Shown: one piece after another, positions 1-8,356 of the stretch | How positions within the stretch are numbered: the first letter of the stretch is position 1 | Layout of the letters: each line of letters starts with the position of its first letter | Source of the DNA: Bacteroidota bacterium | Lineage (GTDB): Bacteria > Bacteroidota > Bacteroidia > Cytophagales > Cytophagaceae | Direction of reading: 5' to 3' | Assembly: GCA_023391415.1 (NCBI GenBank) | Contig: JAEWAY010000022.1 | Coordinates: forward strand, 238,605-302,604 | Length of the DNA: 64,000 nucleotides | Notes under the pieces: model-generated | Told to the model about the DNA's origin: nothing | The model's database searches: none | What the model saw: only the letters and a program-made list of their open reading frames with translations | Position numbers and translations under genes: made by a program

Positions 1-605
1 ATACTGCGTTCTTCACCCAGCAGGACATTGATAAAGGAAGACTTGCCTACATTGGGACGACCCAGAATGGCTATTTTGGGAATGTCCGCGTCGGGATCTT
101 CCACTCCGCTGTCCGGGAAGTATTCGATAACTTTGTCCAGCAAGTCGCCGGTACCCGAACCGCTGCTGGCGCTGATCGGGAAAATCGTATCGAAGCCAAG
201 CTTGTAAAACTCGCCTGTAAGATGAATCCTGTTGGTGTTGTCGGCTTTGTTCGCCACGATGACGACAGGCTTTGGCGATCTGCGCAATACGTTGGCGAAT
301 TCCTCGTCAAGACCTGTCAGGCCCGCGTCGATATCTACCACAAAAAGTATCACGCTGGCCTCCTCGACGGCCAGTTTTACCTGATCCCGGATCGCCTCTT
401 CAAAGATGTCGTCCGATCCGGTTACGTATCCGCCCGTATCGATGACGGTAAAAAACTTGCCGCTCCAGTCCGAATGGCCGTAATGACGGTCCCTCGTTAC
501 TCCGCTTACATTGTCCATAATGGCGGACCGATGACCTACCAGCCTGTTGAAAAGGGTCGACTTGCCCACGTTTGGGCGCCCTACTATCGCTACAATATTT
601 GCCAC
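1..605 (-). CDS. der: Ribosome biogenesis GTPase Der (EngA), N-terminal part
   Basis: Der is a GTPase with two tandem G domains that acts in 50S ribosome assembly. About 201 residues are visible before the gene runs off the left edge, so less than half of the usual ~435. The first P-loop (GRPNVGKSTLFNRL) lies near residue 9, followed by DTGG (G3) and NKAD (G4). After an acidic linker a second GRPNVGKS starts the second G domain, which is the hallmark of Der. The start is a GTG at 605: the frame upstream has no ATG, and residues MANIVAIVGRPNVGKS follow the family pattern. There is no clear Shine-Dalgarno sequence. Confidence 0.95.
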   Translation of the reverse strand, partial: MANIVAIVGRPNVGKSTLFNRLVGHRSAIMDNVSGVTRDRHYGHSDWSGKFFTVIDTGGYVTGSDDIFEEAIRDQVKLAVEEASVILFVVDIDAGLTGLDEEFANVLRRSPKPVVIVANKADNTNRIHLTGEFYKLGFDTIFPISASSGSGTGDLLDKVIEYFPDSGVEDPDADIPKIAILGRPNVGKSSFINVLLGEERS

Positions 606-754
606 GTTATTTTTTTTAAAGGAAATAATCACTGGCGATATCATCAATATAACGAAGCCAGATTCGCGAAGGTAGAAAAAGGAACGCAATTTTACCTTAT
701 TTGTCCGCCAAAGTCAGTCTCACGATGCTGTTTGATAAGCTAATAATTTATTAT

Positions 755-1159
755 TTAGCTATGCAGTATTACGAGCCCCTCAAACTCCGGAATCGAAGTC
801 AGGTTCTCCTCAATGATGGAATCCGGCAGAAATATGTATTTCTTGTCAAACAACTGTCCCTTGCTGTAGTAGCTGACCCAGTATTGGTTGTTGAGATGGA
901 AAACCGAGCTGTCTATAGGCTCGATGAGTACACGCGCCTTCGCGTCGATCAATGGGAAATGATGACGTAGGGTTGAGGTCTCCTGTTTTTCATCGTTAAG
1001 AGTGCCATAACCTTTCGAAGTGACGAATACATTTTCCAGAGGAAACGGATTGCGGTTGATCAGATGTACATACCAGCCTGGTTCGGTTGTTTCACTGGTT
1101 TCCTGGGCGACTACGATGAGCACGCCTTCTACCTGTGGAAATTCAATATCTTTTTTCAT
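755..1159 (-). CDS. Conserved small protein of unknown function, downstream of lipB
   Basis: A 134-residue soluble protein that I cannot assign to a named family. It has no signal peptide or membrane segment and is rich in beta-prone stretches (for example GVLIVVAQET, GWYVHLINRN, VLIEPIDSS), so it may be a small beta-sandwich. It starts inside the last codons of lipB (ATGA overlap), so the two are translationally coupled and probably co-transcribed. The length, the overlap and the lack of a competing frame support a real gene. The link to lipoylation is only positional. Confidence 0.75.
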   Translation of the reverse strand: MKKDIEFPQVEGVLIVVAQETSETTEPGWYVHLINRNPFPLENVFVTSKGYGTLNDEKQETSTLRHHFPLIDAKARVLIEPIDSSVFHLNNQYWVSYYSKGQLFDKKYIFLPDSIIEENLTSIPEFEGLVILHS

Positions 1160-1920
1160 CGTTGAAGTTCTTGTATGTCTTTTTCTGCGATCGTCATTTC
1201 AAACAGATCCGCCAGATGCCTTAATAGCTTGCCTTCTACCTCCTTCATGTCTACAGGCCTATCAAGCTCCCGCGAGAGTGAAGTGACAGCCTTGTCCTGT
1301 ATGCCGCAGGGAACAATATGTTCGAAATAGCTCAGGTCCGTATTCACGTTGAAGCCCAGTCCATGCATAGTGACCCATCGGCTGGTTTTTACGCCCAGAG
1401 CGCATATTTTTCGGGCCCCCGGTTTTTCATAGTCGATCCATACGCCGGTCAGTCCTTCTATACGGCCCCCCTTGAGGCCATACTCTCCGATAGTCCGGAT
1501 GACCGCTTCCTCAAGAAAGCGCAGGTATTTATGAATATCGGTAAAGAAATTGTCCAGGTCCAGAATCGGATACGCGGTGATCTGTCCAGGTCCATGATAC
1601 GTAATATCGCCGCCCCGGTTGATTTCGTAATAAGAAGCTCCCTTCGCCAGCAAGTATTCTCTGGGTAAAAGCAGATGATCCGCTTTCCCGCTTTTGCCAA
1701 GTGTATATACGTGTGGATGCTGGCAAAACAGGAGATAGCTGCCCGTAGGCTCGGCCTGTTCCGGGTCTAGGGAACGATTGGCGATTTTTTTTTCAATGAC
1801 GCCGTTAAACAGCCGTGTCTGAAGATCCCAGCATTCTTTATAATCGATCAGGCCTGTATTTGAGAATACTACGTTTTTATCTTTACTTTGCATCGTTACG
1901 GAATATTCTGAGATATTCAC
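1156..1920 (-). CDS. lipB: Lipoyl(octanoyl) transferase LipB
   Basis: LipB moves octanoate from octanoyl-ACP to lipoyl domains of E2 and GcvH proteins, the first step of protein lipoylation in the cytosol. The family signature GGDITYHGPGQ is near residue 103. The acceptor motif HGLGFNVNTDLSYF is followed by the catalytic cysteine in HIVPCGI near residue 205, and the active-site lysine is probably in CALGVK. At 254 residues it is longer than the enterobacterial enzyme. The ATG at 1893 (MQSKDKN) is an alternative start. It overlaps the following small gene by 4 bases. A pyruvate dehydrogenase E1 gene lies about 10 kb away, a likely indirect client. Confidence 0.96.
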   Translation of the reverse strand: MNISEYSVTMQSKDKNVVFSNTGLIDYKECWDLQTRLFNGVIEKKIANRSLDPEQAEPTGSYLLFCQHPHVYTLGKSGKADHLLLPREYLLAKGASYYEINRGGDITYHGPGQITAYPILDLDNFFTDIHKYLRFLEEAVIRTIGEYGLKGGRIEGLTGVWIDYEKPGARKICALGVKTSRWVTMHGLGFNVNTDLSYFEHIVPCGIQDKAVTSLSRELDRPVDMKEVEGKLLRHLADLFEMTIAEKDIQELQR

Positions 1921-1962
1921 GCGAATTAAACACTTTTTCCATATACAACGATTTTTCTTTTT

Positions 1963-2301
1963 ATGAGGAATACGCTTTCACTTGGCAAGGAAGGAGAAAC
2001 CGCCGCGGTTCGGTTCCTGTTGGAGAAAAACTATGAATTAGTGGAAAAAAACTACCGTTTCGGACATGGGGAGATTGATCTTATTGTAAAAAAGGATAAT
2101 ATCCTCATCTTTGTAGAAGTAAAGTATCGTTCAAGTTCATATTTTGGCTTTCCCGAAACATTTGTCAATCCCGCCAAGAAAAAGAAAGTGCTGGAAACGG
2201 CGGAGGCTTACATGGAACGGGTAAACTGGCGGGCGGACATCCGCTTTGACGTAGTGGCGATTACCGGAGCGGAAATCGAACATTTTGAAGACGCTTTCTG
2301 A
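1963..2301 (+). CDS. YraN family protein (UPF0102, nuclease-like fold)
   Basis: A 112-residue member of the UPF0102/YraN family, which has a PD-(D/E)XK-like fold but no settled function. The core GHGEIDLIVKKDNILIFVEVKYR region shows the expected acidic residue, then E-x-K (EVK) near residues 50-52. The N-terminal GKEGETAAVRFL helix is also typical. It is divergent from lipB across a short 42-base spacer and lies 40 bases upstream of manA, so it could be the first gene of a short operon with it. The length agrees with the family norm of about 115-120. Confidence 0.9.
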   Translation: MRNTLSLGKEGETAAVRFLLEKNYELVEKNYRFGHGEIDLIVKKDNILIFVEVKYRSSSYFGFPETFVNPAKKKKVLETAEAYMERVNWRADIRFDVVAITGAEIEHFEDAF

Positions 2302-2341
2302 ATGAATAAACTAAAATAGATTCAATTACTATAATAGACAT

Positions 2342-3325
2342 ATGAGTATCTCTTTATATCCGCTTAAGTTTGATCCCATATACAAAGACAAGATATGGGG
2401 CGGCAAAAAGTTGAAGTCTCTTTTGAATAAGAATTTTGAACCCTTGCCCAACTGTGGAGAAAGCTGGGAGATATCGGGAGTTAAAGGCAATGAATCCGTA
2501 GTGGCGAACGGTCCGTTGAAAGGAAAAAGTCTGCCGGAGCTTATCCGGGAATATAAAGGCCAACTGACCGGCGAAAAGGTATATCAGGCTTCTGGCGAAG
2601 AGTTTCCTTTGCTGGTAAAGTTTCTGGACGCCAACGAGGATTTGTCGATTCAGGTGCATCCCGACGATGAGCAGGCCAGGGCGCGGCATGGCTCTCTCGG
2701 CAAGACGGAGATGTGGTATATCTTTCAGGCGGATGAAAACGCCCGCTTGATAGCGGGCTTCAACAGAGATCTTACGAAAGAGGAATACCTGAAGTATTTT
2801 CATGAAGGAAAACTGGAGGATATACTGAATAAAGAAGCTGTGCGGGCTGGCGATGTATTTTTCATTCCCGCGGGCCGCGTGCACACGATCGGTAAGGGCA
2901 TCTGCATCGCCGAGATCCAGCAGACTTCCGATATTACCTATCGGATTTATGATTTTGACCGAGTCGACGATCAGGGGCGAAAAAGAGAGCTGCATGTGGA
3001 AGAAGCGTTGGATGTACTGGATTTTAAGTCTTATCCAGAATATAAGTCACCCTATGAGGATGAGGCCGGAAAGCCGGTGAGGTTAGTAGATTGCGATTAT
3101 TTTACAACGAATAAGATTGTTTTGGACAGGGTATTGGAGAGAGATTACCACGCGATCGACTCTTTCGCGCTTTATATCTGCTTCGAGGGGCGCTTTTCAC
3201 TCGACTATGGAGTCGGGGAGCTGGAAGTATCAAAGGGTGAATCCATACTGCTGCCGGCGGCGATCAAAAATACGACGTTGAGGCCTTCGCCTCAGGCTTC
3301 TCTGCTGGAGGTATATATAGGCTGA
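2342..3325 (+). CDS. manA: Mannose-6-phosphate isomerase, class I
   Basis: Interconverts mannose-6-phosphate and fructose-6-phosphate, feeding GDP-mannose and other envelope sugars. This is the short 327-residue cupin form common in Bacteroidota and Firmicutes. The N-terminus LKFDPIYKDKIWGG is the family opening. The zinc site is seen as IQVHPDDEQA with a following glutamate in KTEMWYI, and the later histidine in IPAGRVHTIGKG. A second cupin half fills the C-terminus. The start ATG at 2342 follows an AT-rich spacer containing a TATAAT-like string (2329-2334); no Shine-Dalgarno is seen. Confidence 0.96.
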   Translation: MSISLYPLKFDPIYKDKIWGGKKLKSLLNKNFEPLPNCGESWEISGVKGNESVVANGPLKGKSLPELIREYKGQLTGEKVYQASGEEFPLLVKFLDANEDLSIQVHPDDEQARARHGSLGKTEMWYIFQADENARLIAGFNRDLTKEEYLKYFHEGKLEDILNKEAVRAGDVFFIPAGRVHTIGKGICIAEIQQTSDITYRIYDFDRVDDQGRKRELHVEEALDVLDFKSYPEYKSPYEDEAGKPVRLVDCDYFTTNKIVLDRVLERDYHAIDSFALYICFEGRFSLDYGVGELEVSKGESILLPAAIKNTTLRPSPQASLLEVYIG

Positions 3326-3633
3326 AACGGTAGTTTACAGGATACCGCCCTAAGCCTGTCCAGGCCCGGGTTAAGATAATTTTTATTCATTATCAAAATA
3401 TTGCAATTTTGTTGGTTTAGCCCGGGACCCTGAATCGCGAGCGCCTTCATTTTTCCCTTCTGAGTGATATTTGTCTTGCTCTGTTCGCTTTTCCACCATT
3501 TTTTTGCTAAATTTCATTAATTCAGCTTTATTAAATAGTTTAATTCGAACTTTATTTTGTATTATTTTAAGAAATATTAAATAGATGTAATAAATACGAC
3601 CTTTAAAAAATTCTTTTTTAAAATTTTAAACTG

Positions 3634-3641
3634 TAAATTTG
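3634..3641 (+). promoter_or_regulatory. Putative gltB promoter -7 box
   Basis: TAAATTTG matches the Bacteroidota -7 consensus TAnnTTTG exactly. The upstream region is T-rich but has no clean TTTG at the expected spacing, so the -33 element is weak. Transcription from here would give a leader of roughly 150 bases before the gltB start. Confidence 0.4.
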
Positions 3642-3661
3642 TAGACGCGTGTCTTTAAAAA

Positions 3662-3711
3662 ATCAAATTTCATTTGTGATTTGATCTCTTTATTAGCCTT
3701 CGGGCGACTAA
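3662..3711 (+). promoter_or_regulatory. Two hairpins in the gltB leader
   Basis: A perfect 7-base inverted repeat ATCAAAT/ATTTGAT (3662-3668 and 3679-3685, 10-base loop) could be an operator or RNA hairpin. It is followed by a GCC-TTCG-GGC tetraloop hairpin (3696-3705) that can extend with flanking TTA/TAA. They sit between the putative promoter and gltB and are candidates for nitrogen-responsive control. I do not recognise a known riboswitch here. Confidence 0.35.
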
Positions 3712-3796
3712 AGATAAAGCAGTCCTGAACTATTGAAAAATGGTTCACGTTGGGTTTTAATCGGTAAAAGATTCTCACATATTTAAACATAACTGA

Positions 3797-6700
3797 ATGG
3801 CGGATAGAAACACTACCGGACTATATGATCCGAGCTTTGAGCATGACTCATGCGGTATTGGTTTTGTGGCCAATATTAAAGGTAGAAAGTCACACGATAT
3901 TGTTGCCGACGCCCTGTCTATGCTTGCCCGAATGGAGCATCGCGGAGCATGTGGCTGTGAAAGTAATACAGGAGATGGCGCTGGAATTCTGATACAGGTT
4001 CCCCACGAGTTTTTTGTGGATGAATGCGTGAAGATCGGTATAAAACTGCCCGCTTTTGGAGATTATGGCGTAGGAGTAGTATTTTTTCCGCAGGATGAGA
4101 AATTAAGGGAAGATTGTAAGGAAATCTTTAACAGAAATATCGAGAAATTGGGCATGTCCTTGCTTGGATACAGGAAGCTGCCTGTAGACAATAGCATGAT
4201 CGGTCCAAGCGCTCTGGCGGTGGAGCCTCATATGGAGCAGGTTTTTATCCGTAAACCCGATTCCATTGAAAATCCGGACGAGTTCGAAAGAAAACTGTTC
4301 ATTCTAAGAAACTATACTACCAGACTTGTACACGAATCCCTTCGTTTGCAGGTCCCTCAGATCAAGGACGCGTTCCACATAGCTTCACTTTCCTATAAGA
4401 CCGTTATATACAAAGGTCAGTTGACCACCCGTCAGGTAAGACCTTATTTTCCCGATTTGCAGAAGAAAGAAGTCGTTTCGGCCCTCGCCCTTGTGCATTC
4501 GCGTTTTTCAACCAATACGTTCCCGTCATTCAGACTCGCCCAGCCGTTCAGATACATCGCTCACAATGGCGAGATCAATACTGTAAAAGGCAACGTAAAC
4601 TGGATGAAAGCTCAGGAAGCGGGATTCTCTTCAAAGTACTTTACAAGGGAAGAGCTTGACATGATCACGCCGATTTGCGATCTCGCCAACTCTGACTCCG
4701 CCAATCTCGACAACGTCGTGGAGTTGCTTACCCTTTCCGGAAGATCCTTGCCTCACGTAATGATGATGCTTGTGCCGGAAGCGTGGGATGGCAATGAACA
4801 TATGCCGGTATATAAGAGAGAGTTTTATGAATACCACGCTACGCTCATGGAGCCATGGGATGGTCCGGCTTCCATCTGTTTTACCGATGGAAAGATTGTG
4901 GGCGCTACCCTTGACAGGAATGGATTAAGACCTTCCCGCTATTGCGTCACCGAAGATCATAAAGTCATCATGGCTTCCGAGGCCGGTGTACTGGAGATCG
5001 ATCAGTCCAAAGTCGTCAGCAAGGGCCGGTTGCAACCAGGCAGAATGTTTGTCGTCAACATGGAAGAGGGAAGGATTATCAGCGACGAAGAGCTAAAAGA
5101 AGCCATATGTACAGCTCAGCCTTATGGCGAGTGGCTGAAAAATAAGATTAAGCTGTCAGAAGTTTCCGAACCTCAGATAGCCTATACGCAACCGGATGAA
5201 AAGACACTTCTCAAAAAGCAACTGGCTTTTGGTTATAGCGTGGAAGATGTCCGGAAAATCCTTAATGAAATGGCGGAGCATGGCAAAGAGCCTCTTGGCT
5301 CTATGGGTACCGACGCGCCTCTGGCTATTTTGTCCGATCAGGCTCAGCACCTTTCCAGCTATTTCAAACAGTTGTTCGCTCAGGTGACCAACCCGCCGAT
5401 CGACCCCATCAGAGAGCGTCTGGTCATGTCGCTTGTCTCGTATGTGGGTGGTTCCCTCAACCTGCTGGAAGAGTCTCCGATGCATTGCAGACAGGTCGAG
5501 CTTAGTCAGCCCGTGCTTACCAACAAGGATCTCGAAAAACTCAGACATCTTGATCAGGATTATTTCCAGACCAAGACCATTAATATTTTCTTTAAGTCGG
5601 ACGATACGCCCGGCACGCTGGAGAAGGCGCTTAACAGGATCTGCAACTACGCGGCGGACGCCGTAGAGGACGGATTCTCCATTATTCTTCTTTCCGACAG
5701 AAGCATCGACAGCAGCCACGCTCCGATTCCTTCATTGCTCGCGACTTCCGCCGTACATCATCACCTGATGAGAAAAGGCCTGAGAGGCAAAGTGGGTATC
5801 GTTGTGGAAGCCGGTGACGTGTGGGAAGTGCACCATTTCGCCACGCTGATCAGTTTTGGGGCATCCGCCGTCAATCCATATCTCGCGTTTGAGACTATTG
5901 TCGATCAGAAGCGCAAAGGGTTTATCAAAGCGGATGTACCGGATGAGAAATTATTCAAAAACTTTATAAAAGCGGTTAATGACGGCTTGTTGAAAGTTTT
6001 CTCAAAAATGGGAATCTCAACACTTCAGTCCTATCAGGGAGCCCAGATATTCGAGGCGCTTGGTATCCGTAAAGACGTTATTGACAAATATTTTACCAGA
6101 ACAGTATCCAGAGTGGGTGGCTTGTCGCTTGACGGCATAGCGAAAGAAGCGTTGCTCAAGCACAGAAACGCGTTTCCTCCCAAACTGGTTCCGAATCAGA
6201 AACTGGAAGTTGGAGGAGTTTATCAATGGAAGCGCCGCGGTGAATTCCATTTATTCAATCCTCAGACCATTCACCTGCTACAGCACTCTACAAGAACCGG
6301 CGATTATCAGGTATATAAGAAATACGCGAAGCTGATCAATGATCAGAGCGAGCGCGCCGTTACGCTGAGAAGCCTGCTTAAGTTCAGGACCAATGTAGAT
6401 CCTGTGCCATTGGAAGAAGTAGAGCCGATTGAAAGTATCTTTAAGCGTTTCGCCACTGGAGCCATGTCTTTTGGATCCATCTCCTTCGAGGCGCATACGA
6501 CGCTCGCGATCGCTATGAACCGCATCGGTGGAAAGAGTAACTCCGGCGAAGGCGGCGAAGACGAGGCCCGCTATGAGAAAAAGCCAAATGGCGACTGGGA
6601 AAGGTCGGCGATCAAGCAGGTAGCTTCCGGCCGTTTTGGCGTCACGAGCTACTATCTGGCCAACGCGGATGAACTGCAGATTAAACTTGCTCAGGGAGCG

Positions 6701-8356
6701 AAGCCCGGTGAAGGCGGGCAGTTGCCTGGCGATAAAGTGGATGACTGGATCGGTCGGGTACGTCACTCTACTCCGGGTGTAGGATTGATATCTCCGCCTC
6801 CGCATCACGATATTTATTCAATTGAGGATTTAGCCCAATTGATTTATGATCTTAAAAACTCCAACCCGGCCGCCAGAATCAACGTGAAACTGGTTTCCGA
6901 GGCTGGAGTCGGCACCATCGCCGCCGGCGTGTCCAAAGCGCACGCGGATGTAGTGCTCATCGCCGGTTATGACGGAGGTACGGGGGCTTCTCCGATTAGC
7001 TCTATCCGTCACGCTGGTTTGCCATGGGAGCTAGGCCTGGCCGAGACTCATCAGACCCTTGTACGCAACAATCTGAGAAGCCGTATCGTCGTGCAGGCGG
7101 ACGGACAGATGAAGACCGGCCGCGATCTCGCGATCGCCGCGCTGCTTGGAGCGGAAGAGTGGGGAGTAGCTACCGCCGCTCTGGTTACGACGGGTTGTAT
7201 CATGATGCGTAAATGTCATCTCAATACCTGTCCGGTAGGAGTCGCTACGCAGAACAAGGATCTAAGAGCGTTGTTCTCCGGCAAGCCGGAGCATGTGGTT
7301 AATCTGTTTACCTTTCTGGCTACTGAGCTTAGAGAGATTATGGCTGAGCTGGGTTACAGGACCGTCAATGAGATGGTGGGACAGGTGGATCGCCTTGAGT
7401 TGAGAGACAATTTGAAACACTGGAAGCACCAGAGTGTAGATTTGTCGGCTATTCTGCACAAGGAGTACGCGGCGGAAGGTGTTGGTATCTATCAGACCGA
7501 AGAGCAGGATCACGGTATCGACGCTATTCTGGATCTTACGCTGATCGATCACGCGAAGGACGCTCTTGAGGAAGGCAAGGAGGTGAATGGTACGTTTAGC
7601 ATCAACAATGAAGACCGTTCTACGGGAACCATGCTTTCCTATGAAGTATCTACCAGATATAAAGGACAGGGATTGCCGGAAGGAACCATTCACTTTAAGT
7701 TTCTTGGTTCCGCTGGACAAAGCTTCGGGGCTTTCGCCGCGCCGGGAATCAAATTTGAACTGGAAGGCGAGGCCAACGACTACTTCGGCAAAGGTCTTTC
7801 GGGAGGCAAGTTGATCGTATATCCGGACGCTAAGGCGAAATTCGCTCCCAGTCAAAATATTATCTGCGGAAACGTAGCGTTTTACGGAGCGACATCCGGT
7901 GAAGCTTATATCAGAGGCCAGGCGGGTGAGCGTTTCTGTGTTCGAAACTCCGGAGCGAAAGCCGTCGTGGAGGGAATCGGAGATCATGGCTGCGAATATA
8001 TGACCGGCGGGGTGGCGGTGATCCTGGGTGAAACCGGAAGAAACTTCGCCGCGGGCATGAGTGGTGGTATCGCGTATGTCCTTGATGAAAAGGACACGTT
8101 CAAGTCCAGAGTAAATATGGGAATGATCTTGTTCGACACGATGGAGAACGAGGATTTTGAAACCCTGAAGACATTGATAAAAAATCATTTTAAGTATACC
8201 GGTAGCGACGTGGCGGAAAAGATCCTGAAAGATTGGGATAGCTACAGTGGAAAATTTGTCAAGGTAATGCCGACAGACTATAAAGCTGTATTGGAAAAAA
8301 GAAAACAACAGACGCAAGGTTCAACGGACAATAAGGAGGTATTGATTCATGGGTAA
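3797..8356 (+). CDS. gltB: Glutamate synthase, large (alpha) subunit
   Basis: Makes two glutamates from glutamine and 2-oxoglutarate together with GltD. The 1519-residue length is standard. The N-terminal class II glutamine amidotransferase cysteine is Cys19 in HDSCGIGF, so an 18-residue propeptide is expected to be removed. HSRFSTNTFPSF is the amidotransferase substrate region. The central and FMN synthase domains contain GYDGGTGASPISS and GLPWELGLAE. The 3Fe-4S cluster cysteines are in CIMMRKCHLNTCPVG near residue 1134. The C-terminal beta-helix (glycine-rich repeats such as GKGLSGGKLIVYP) is complete. The gene overlaps gltD by 8 bases, so the subunits are coupled. Confidence 0.98.
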   Translation: MADRNTTGLYDPSFEHDSCGIGFVANIKGRKSHDIVADALSMLARMEHRGACGCESNTGDGAGILIQVPHEFFVDECVKIGIKLPAFGDYGVGVVFFPQDEKLREDCKEIFNRNIEKLGMSLLGYRKLPVDNSMIGPSALAVEPHMEQVFIRKPDSIENPDEFERKLFILRNYTTRLVHESLRLQVPQIKDAFHIASLSYKTVIYKGQLTTRQVRPYFPDLQKKEVVSALALVHSRFSTNTFPSFRLAQPFRYIAHNGEINTVKGNVNWMKAQEAGFSSKYFTREELDMITPICDLANSDSANLDNVVELLTLSGRSLPHVMMMLVPEAWDGNEHMPVYKREFYEYHATLMEPWDGPASICFTDGKIVGATLDRNGLRPSRYCVTEDHKVIMASEAGVLEIDQSKVVSKGRLQPGRMFVVNMEEGRIISDEELKEAICTAQPYGEWLKNKIKLSEVSEPQIAYTQPDEKTLLKKQLAFGYSVEDVRKILNEMAEHGKEPLGSMGTDAPLAILSDQAQHLSSYFKQLFAQVTNPPIDPIRERLVMSLVSYVGGSLNLLEESPMHCRQVELSQPVLTNKDLEKLRHLDQDYFQTKTINIFFKSDDTPGTLEKALNRICNYAADAVEDGFSIILLSDRSIDSSHAPIPSLLATSAVHHHLMRKGLRGKVGIVVEAGDVWEVHHFATLISFGASAVNPYLAFETIVDQKRKGFIKADVPDEKLFKNFIKAVNDGLLKVFSKMGISTLQSYQGAQIFEALGIRKDVIDKYFTRTVSRVGGLSLDGIAKEALLKHRNAFPPKLVPNQKLEVGGVYQWKRRGEFHLFNPQTIHLLQHSTRTGDYQVYKKYAKLINDQSERAVTLRSLLKFRTNVDPVPLEEVEPIESIFKRFATGAMSFGSISFEAHTTLAIAMNRIGGKSNSGEGGEDEARYEKKPNGDWERSAIKQVASGRFGVTSYYLANADELQIKLAQGAKPGEGGQLPGDKVDDWIGRVRHSTPGVGLISPPPHHDIYSIEDLAQLIYDLKNSNPAARINVKLVSEAGVGTIAAGVSKAHADVVLIAGYDGGTGASPISSIRHAGLPWELGLAETHQTLVRNNLRSRIVVQADGQMKTGRDLAIAALLGAEEWGVATAALVTTGCIMMRKCHLNTCPVGVATQNKDLRALFSGKPEHVVNLFTFLATELREIMAELGYRTVNEMVGQVDRLELRDNLKHWKHQSVDLSAILHKEYAAEGVGIYQTEEQDHGIDAILDLTLIDHAKDALEEGKEVNGTFSINNEDRSTGTMLSYEVSTRYKGQGLPEGTIHFKFLGSAGQSFGAFAAPGIKFELEGEANDYFGKGLSGGKLIVYPDAKAKFAPSQNIICGNVAFYGATSGEAYIRGQAGERFCVRNSGAKAVVEGIGDHGCEYMTGGVAVILGETGRNFAAGMSGGIAYVLDEKDTFKSRVNMGMILFDTMENEDFETLKTLIKNHFKYTGSDVAEKILKDWDSYSGKFVKVMPTDYKAVLEKRKQQTQGSTDNKEVLIHG

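Larger units (their letters stand above)
3326..3796. other. Intergenic region between manA and gltB
   Basis: About 470 bases with no credible gene. The first 120 bases carry an imperfect inverted pair around CCCGGG (near 3367-3373 and 3420-3426) that may end manA transcription. The rest is very AT-rich and then contains the putative gltB promoter and leader hairpins, listed separately. Confidence 0.6.

Noticed and set aside
222..743. 173-codon frame on the plus strand over der
   Set aside because: It is the antisense of the two-GTPase-domain protein; the minus strand has exact Der motifs.
7262..8317. 351-codon minus-strand frame inside gltB
   Set aside because: The gltB frame shows clear family motifs through this region; the antisense frame has no recognisable content.
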